Assembly (NCBI GenBank): GCA_947034885.2
Contig: OX344749.2
Location: forward strand, 1,614,501 to 1,678,500
Source of the DNA: Thuidium tamariscinum
Taxonomy: Eukaryota; Streptophyta; Bryopsida; Hypnales; Thuidiaceae
Direction of reading: 5' to 3'
DNA: 64,000 nt
Shown: piece by piece, positions 60,690 through 64,000 of the stretch
How the letters are laid out: each line of letters opens with the position of its first letter
Position numbering within the stretch: the first letter of the stretch is position 1
Position numbers and translations under genes: made by a program
The notes under the pieces: generated by a model
Told to the model about the DNA's origin: nothing
The model's input: only the letters and a program-made list of their open reading frames with translations
Database searches by the model: none

Positions 60690-61249
60690 ACTGCTATGGT
60701 GAGGGAGAAAATCTTTCCATCACACAATGTTTCTGATACCGGTATTACGTTATTCAGTGCTTTGAGGTTTTTCTGATACAGGCGCTGCCATTACACAGCC
60801 AATTAATTCACTATCGATTGAATTGTTGGATACTCGACGGAGGACTTGGGCAATTTGCAAAGCGGCTATCTCGAAACCCAATTTCTCTAAATCTCTGGAT
60901 TTGGGATCTGTAGATCAAATTCAGAGGTCATCAAAAGTTAGAACCCAGAGACCCCAAAATCCACGGCAGCCCTAATTGTTAAGAAAAATCTCTGAATCCA
61001 ATCCAATACTGAAACGAATTGGTCTCGGTCTTCTGTTCAGATCTCTTTCAGAATCCTACTCTGTCAGAAGAAAGCCCGTCTAAGTAACGTTGTGCGATCT
61101 TGTGAGTAAGTTAAGGCTTAGCTTGATGTCTTTCTTGTGTTCAGTTCGCAATCCACTTATGCACAGACTTCATTTCTGAAATAGGCATTTTGCTTATATT
61201 TCTTGCAGCTTTAACTGTGTACTCGACAGATGTGGTGACGGATAAAGAC

Positions 61250-61255
61250 TTTATT
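61250..61255 (-). terminator. Poly(A) signal of AP2 copy 2
   Basis: AATAAA on the - strand, 320 bp past the stop codon, conserved with copy 1. Confidence 0.6.
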
Positions 61256-61574
61256 CTTGCACTGTATGCTAAAAGTACATCCACAATCTTATGCTTATTT
61301 CAATTTACAATGTAGTGGAATTCGTGAAATTGGCGAGATTCCCGTGCCAAATATTGTGACGTCCATCTTCACAGAATTCAGAAACTAACTGGGTAAAGTG
61401 TACACGGACGTTTCACGCCGCGCGTTCTGAAAGGTGCCGAAGTAGTGGAATACCGCCGAAGGAACGAATTCACGTTCGTTCAATGTGTGAGAAACAAAAA
61501 CTCCCTTTCTCTGTAAGGACGCACTGGATGCACGTGCAAACTAAAATTCCTCGTAAATGGCAGTTGCATGCCTT

Positions 61575-62789
61575 TCATGACGAGAGGAGACTACTTCCGG
61601 CCTCCTCGATTTCCTCTGCGGAGTAGCCACTGGGCCGAAAATTCGTGACGGTCGTATACTCTTCGACGCCCTTGAGAAACAATAAAGCTCGGTCGTAGGA
61701 CTTGCCCGCGTCGTCCTCGCTCTCGAACATCCCCAAGTGGAACGTCATCTTCTCCCCCTCGCTCGACGTCTGGCTGATCTTCGCTTCATACAGCACCGAA
61801 CCTTTTTTCCCTTTCCTCATGGTCACCCCTTTCATACGACTCTTGCCTTTGTTGAACTTGGCCGAAGTCCTCCGGAGCTTCCACAAAAAGTCCCGGGTGC
61901 TCCAACCAACATGCTCTGCGATGTAGTCTGCGTAAGTAGACTCCGGAAAGTTCAATGGGTACGGCTTCCCTCGCGACGTTTCCAGAATGCCAAGTTTAAT
62001 TGCAGCCCTGTCGTGAGCCCGCTTCGCTCCGTCAGATGTTGGGAAATTCCCAAGGAAGAGTTGGACCCCCTTTTTTCTGAGGTTGTTGCGGAGCTGCTGA
62101 TTCTTCAGCCACAAGTGCGCCTCCCATTGCTTGTTCTTCCTGTGGTACGTCACACCGATGCTCTCCGTGGGGGGTATCACCGGTCGCGGGACTACAACTT
62201 GCTCGGTGTCTCCAACCTTGGGCGTTTGCATTTGGTTTGAAACTGATTCTGGCAAGCGTGGGCGATGCTCCTGGACAATCATTCGCTCCAGGTCATGTAC
62301 AAAGTCGATGAATGTGATGTCCTGACTCTGAGCGTTCGTACTTTGATCAGAATTCTCTTCGCCAACCCACAGCCGGTCGCGTTGAAAACCTAAGTCGGCG
62401 CAATTTGAGTTTTCGGCGTCGGTTGATGTGGAATTGTCGTCAGAAACGCTCATGTCCCACCCGCGGTCTGGTTCGACTAGCTCTCCAACGATCTCATCAT
62501 TGGAAACGGATTCTGGCATGATTTGCGGCTCCTCCTCCATGATCATTCGCTCCAGATCCATTGCGTAATCGTCGAATGAGACCTCCTGATCGTGGGTGTT
62601 TGTGCTCTTCTGATCATTAGAACTCTCCTCATCAAGCAACAGCTCGAAGCCCTGACATTCATCGCAATTCGACTCTTCGAGATCGATCGTTACGTCGTTT
62701 TTTTCGAAAGTGAGAGTACCCCAATTGCAACACAGTTCCGTGGTGCCGAGATGAGCAGACAGGAAGAAGTTCTGCCCTGTTCCTTCCAT
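61575..62789 (-). CDS. AP2-family transcription factor with two AP2 domains, copy 2
   Basis: An intact intronless frame of 404 residues, the twin of 36223-37437, with the same domains (R1 at about 211-284, linker, R2 at about 318-387) and the same duplicated acidic N-terminal block. By direct comparison I count 15 substitutions, all within the first 238 residues: V10L, R20C, S21C, V26L, I33V, R61K, K103E, L107P, T122S, I123T, L142V, I192V, D196E, R237L, K238R. From residue 239 on, the proteins are identical, and from base 62051 down the DNA is too. Both copies may therefore be functional, with conversion keeping the DNA-binding half uniform. It faces copy 1 (convergent) across about 24 kb. 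Confidence 0.88.
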   Translation of the reverse strand: MEGTGQNFFLSAHLGTTELCCNWGTLTFEKNDVTIDLEESNCDECQGFELLLDEESSNDQKSTNTHDQEVSFDDYAMDLERMIMEEEPQIMPESVSNDEIVGELVEPDRGWDMSVSDDNSTSTDAENSNCADLGFQRDRLWVGEENSDQSTNAQSQDITFIDFVHDLERMIVQEHRPRLPESVSNQMQTPKVGDTEQVVVPRPVIPPTESIGVTYHRKNKQWEAHLWLKNQQLRNNLRKKGVQLFLGNFPTSDGAKRAHDRAAIKLGILETSRGKPYPLNFPESTYADYIAEHVGWSTRDFLWKLRRTSAKFNKGKSRMKGVTMRKGKKGSVLYEAKISQTSSEGEKMTFHLGMFESEDDAGKSYDRALLFLKGVEEYTTVTNFRPSGYSAEEIEEAGSSLLSS

Positions 62790-63085
62790 CCAGCGAGACG
62801 GATCGAACTGCGAATTCAGGGGGAGAGCTAGGGTGTACTCTGACTGCTAGCCCAAGCTCCAACCTTGAGCGCTGATAGAGAATTCTATGGTCGAGTGAGG
62901 CGCAAAGTGAAGGGGCAGAGGTATGTGCAATCAAAGACAAGGCCGGAGAGGAATGAAGATGGGCTTCGCTGCCTGGAATGCTGCCCATTTGTACTGCTTT
63001 GTGTGGATCTCGGCGGGAAGCCTGGAAGAAGTGCGCGAACAGCGGCCTCGGTTATTTGCTTTCGCTTCGCGACGCACTTTTTCCA

Positions 63086-63537
63086 TAACATTCAGTAGCC
63101 TGACGGGAGGCTGGCTTTCAGTTGCCTCTTCAGACCTCATCCATATTATCCATCCACATTATCTAATACAAGGCCTCAAATCTCATGTTAGACTTGAATA
63201 CTCGATGACCTGACAACCTAACATTACTACAATTTCAGATTTTAAGACAAGTTCATATTCTACTTCACATTGAATATTGAGGAATTGTTGTATAATATTG
63301 ATCAATAACTTCAATTCACATGATTATTGGTATAGAAATTGCACTCCCCTTGACAGCTGAATTAAATCACACTCAGACTCAAATTGGTTTTCTAACCTAT
63401 TTTGACACCTAACCTTATAGCTAAAAATATGATGTGGAATATTTGACATCATGCCATCCTTAGGATGAAATGACGTAAAATATTCTACATCATCCCATTA
63501 GAAGAAAGGCAACCTACCTTACTACTATTGAATGTTA
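63086..63537. mobile_element. 452-bp MITE with TAACATTC termini, private to the right arm
   Basis: TAACATTCAGTAGCC at the left end and TAACATTCAATAG (reverse-complemented) at the right end, as in 18257-18680. A subterminal GATGTGGAATATTTGACATC block corresponds to the 30-bp palindrome of that copy. The left arm lacks it: homologous flanks join near 35945. Confidence 0.72.
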
Positions 63538-63940
63538 TGTCTAAACTTCATAGATTGATACCCAAATTCCCATTAATAACCATCTTGAAATGACACCTAG
63601 TTCTCATGTGACATGGCGGGAATTTATTTGACCCATTATTCTAGAAGTTGAAATTAGTGGGAGTGGTGAGATTTGTAAAAGTAATAATTTTGGATTGAAA
63701 TCTCATCTTTCTTATAGCAATGTTTTTGTCCCTTTAACCATTTTTGTACAATTAAAATTTTTTTAATTCATTTAATCCCTCATAACTCAAATCTAGTTTA
63801 GGTAGAAATTGTCAAATTGTCACTTTTTAGGGCAATGGGGAAAAATGGGGATACCCTAAATTTTTACCCTTGAATTCAATTGTACTGATTTATAGAAGAC
63901 TACTACAAGAATTAGTTTAAATTATTTCATAAACCTTAGG

Positions 63941-64000
63941 GTGATTGCAGAAAACACTTGTACTATTTGTTGCGGGGTTTTTTGACCCCTTTAACAAGGC
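63941..64000. mobile_element. End of a foldback-family element running off the window
   Basis: AGGGTGATTGCAGAAAACAC followed by TTGTACTATTTGTTGCG repeats the right terminus (reverse-complemented) of the element at 23339-24441. It begins exactly where similarity to the left arm stops. Confidence 0.6.

Larger units (their letters stand above)
60690..63940. repeat. Right arm of large inverted duplication
   Basis: Reverse-complement counterpart of 35542-39265. It contains the second AP2 gene, a single TTAA at 61211-61214 where the other arm has a 960-bp element, a private 452-bp MITE at 63086-63537, and repeat B start sequence at about 60700-60880. Confidence 0.88.

Noticed and set aside
62865-63213. 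Small frames upstream of the second AP2 gene
   Set aside because: They lie in the promoter and leader of the gene and run into the private MITE. Counterparts in the left arm are not conserved in frame.

Overview
The window looks like nuclear DNA of a land plant. Evidence: a chloroplast-targeted alkenal/enone reductase gene with four short GT-AG introns, an SP4-type extensin, an S1-family secreted protein and two double-AP2-domain transcription factors, all in AT-rich intergenic DNA full of plant transposon remnants. Short introns with wide gene spacing would suit a bryophyte or lycophyte, but nothing here fixes the species.

Layout. 0.7-1.9 kb: two small TTAA-bounded elements and a 130-bp tandem repeat. 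2.3-5.0 kb: AOR-like gene. 6.9-8.1 kb: extensin gene with TATA box and poly(A) signal. 9.1-15.2 kb: MITEs, a 177-bp tandem repeat and AT-rich desert. 15.3 kb: single-exon S1-family gene. 16-35.5 kb: desert with relics of hAT and PIF/Harbinger transposases, a 1.1-kb foldback element, several TTAA elements and a 95-bp tandem repeat. 35.5-64 kb: a large inverted structure. An AP2-type gene (404 codons) lies on the + strand at 36.2 kb and its 96%-identical twin on the - strand at 62.8 kb, in arms of about 3 kb separated by about 21 kb. The spacer holds further inverted copies of a decayed gene (44.8-46.1 and 51.7-53.1 kb), a dispersed repeat (39.1, 46.1 and 53.2-54.3 kb), a Mutator-like MITE, and a 3.8-kb TG...CA element (55.4-59.2 kb) with a 5-bp target duplication and a long antisense frame broken only by amber codons.

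The most notable signal is a family of elements flanked by TTAA with termini beginning CCC(C/T)T. One is proven by an occupied site in one arm of the inverted duplication and an empty single TTAA in the other. This is the signature of the piggyBac superfamily, which is not a usual component of flowering-plant genomes. A second notable signal is a roughly 640-bp tract without visible differences between the two AP2 copies inside otherwise diverged arms, which suggests recent gene conversion.

The intact genes show no operon-like linkage. Their functions (plastid carbonyl detoxification, cell wall, secreted signal-like protein, transcription factor pair) appear independent.
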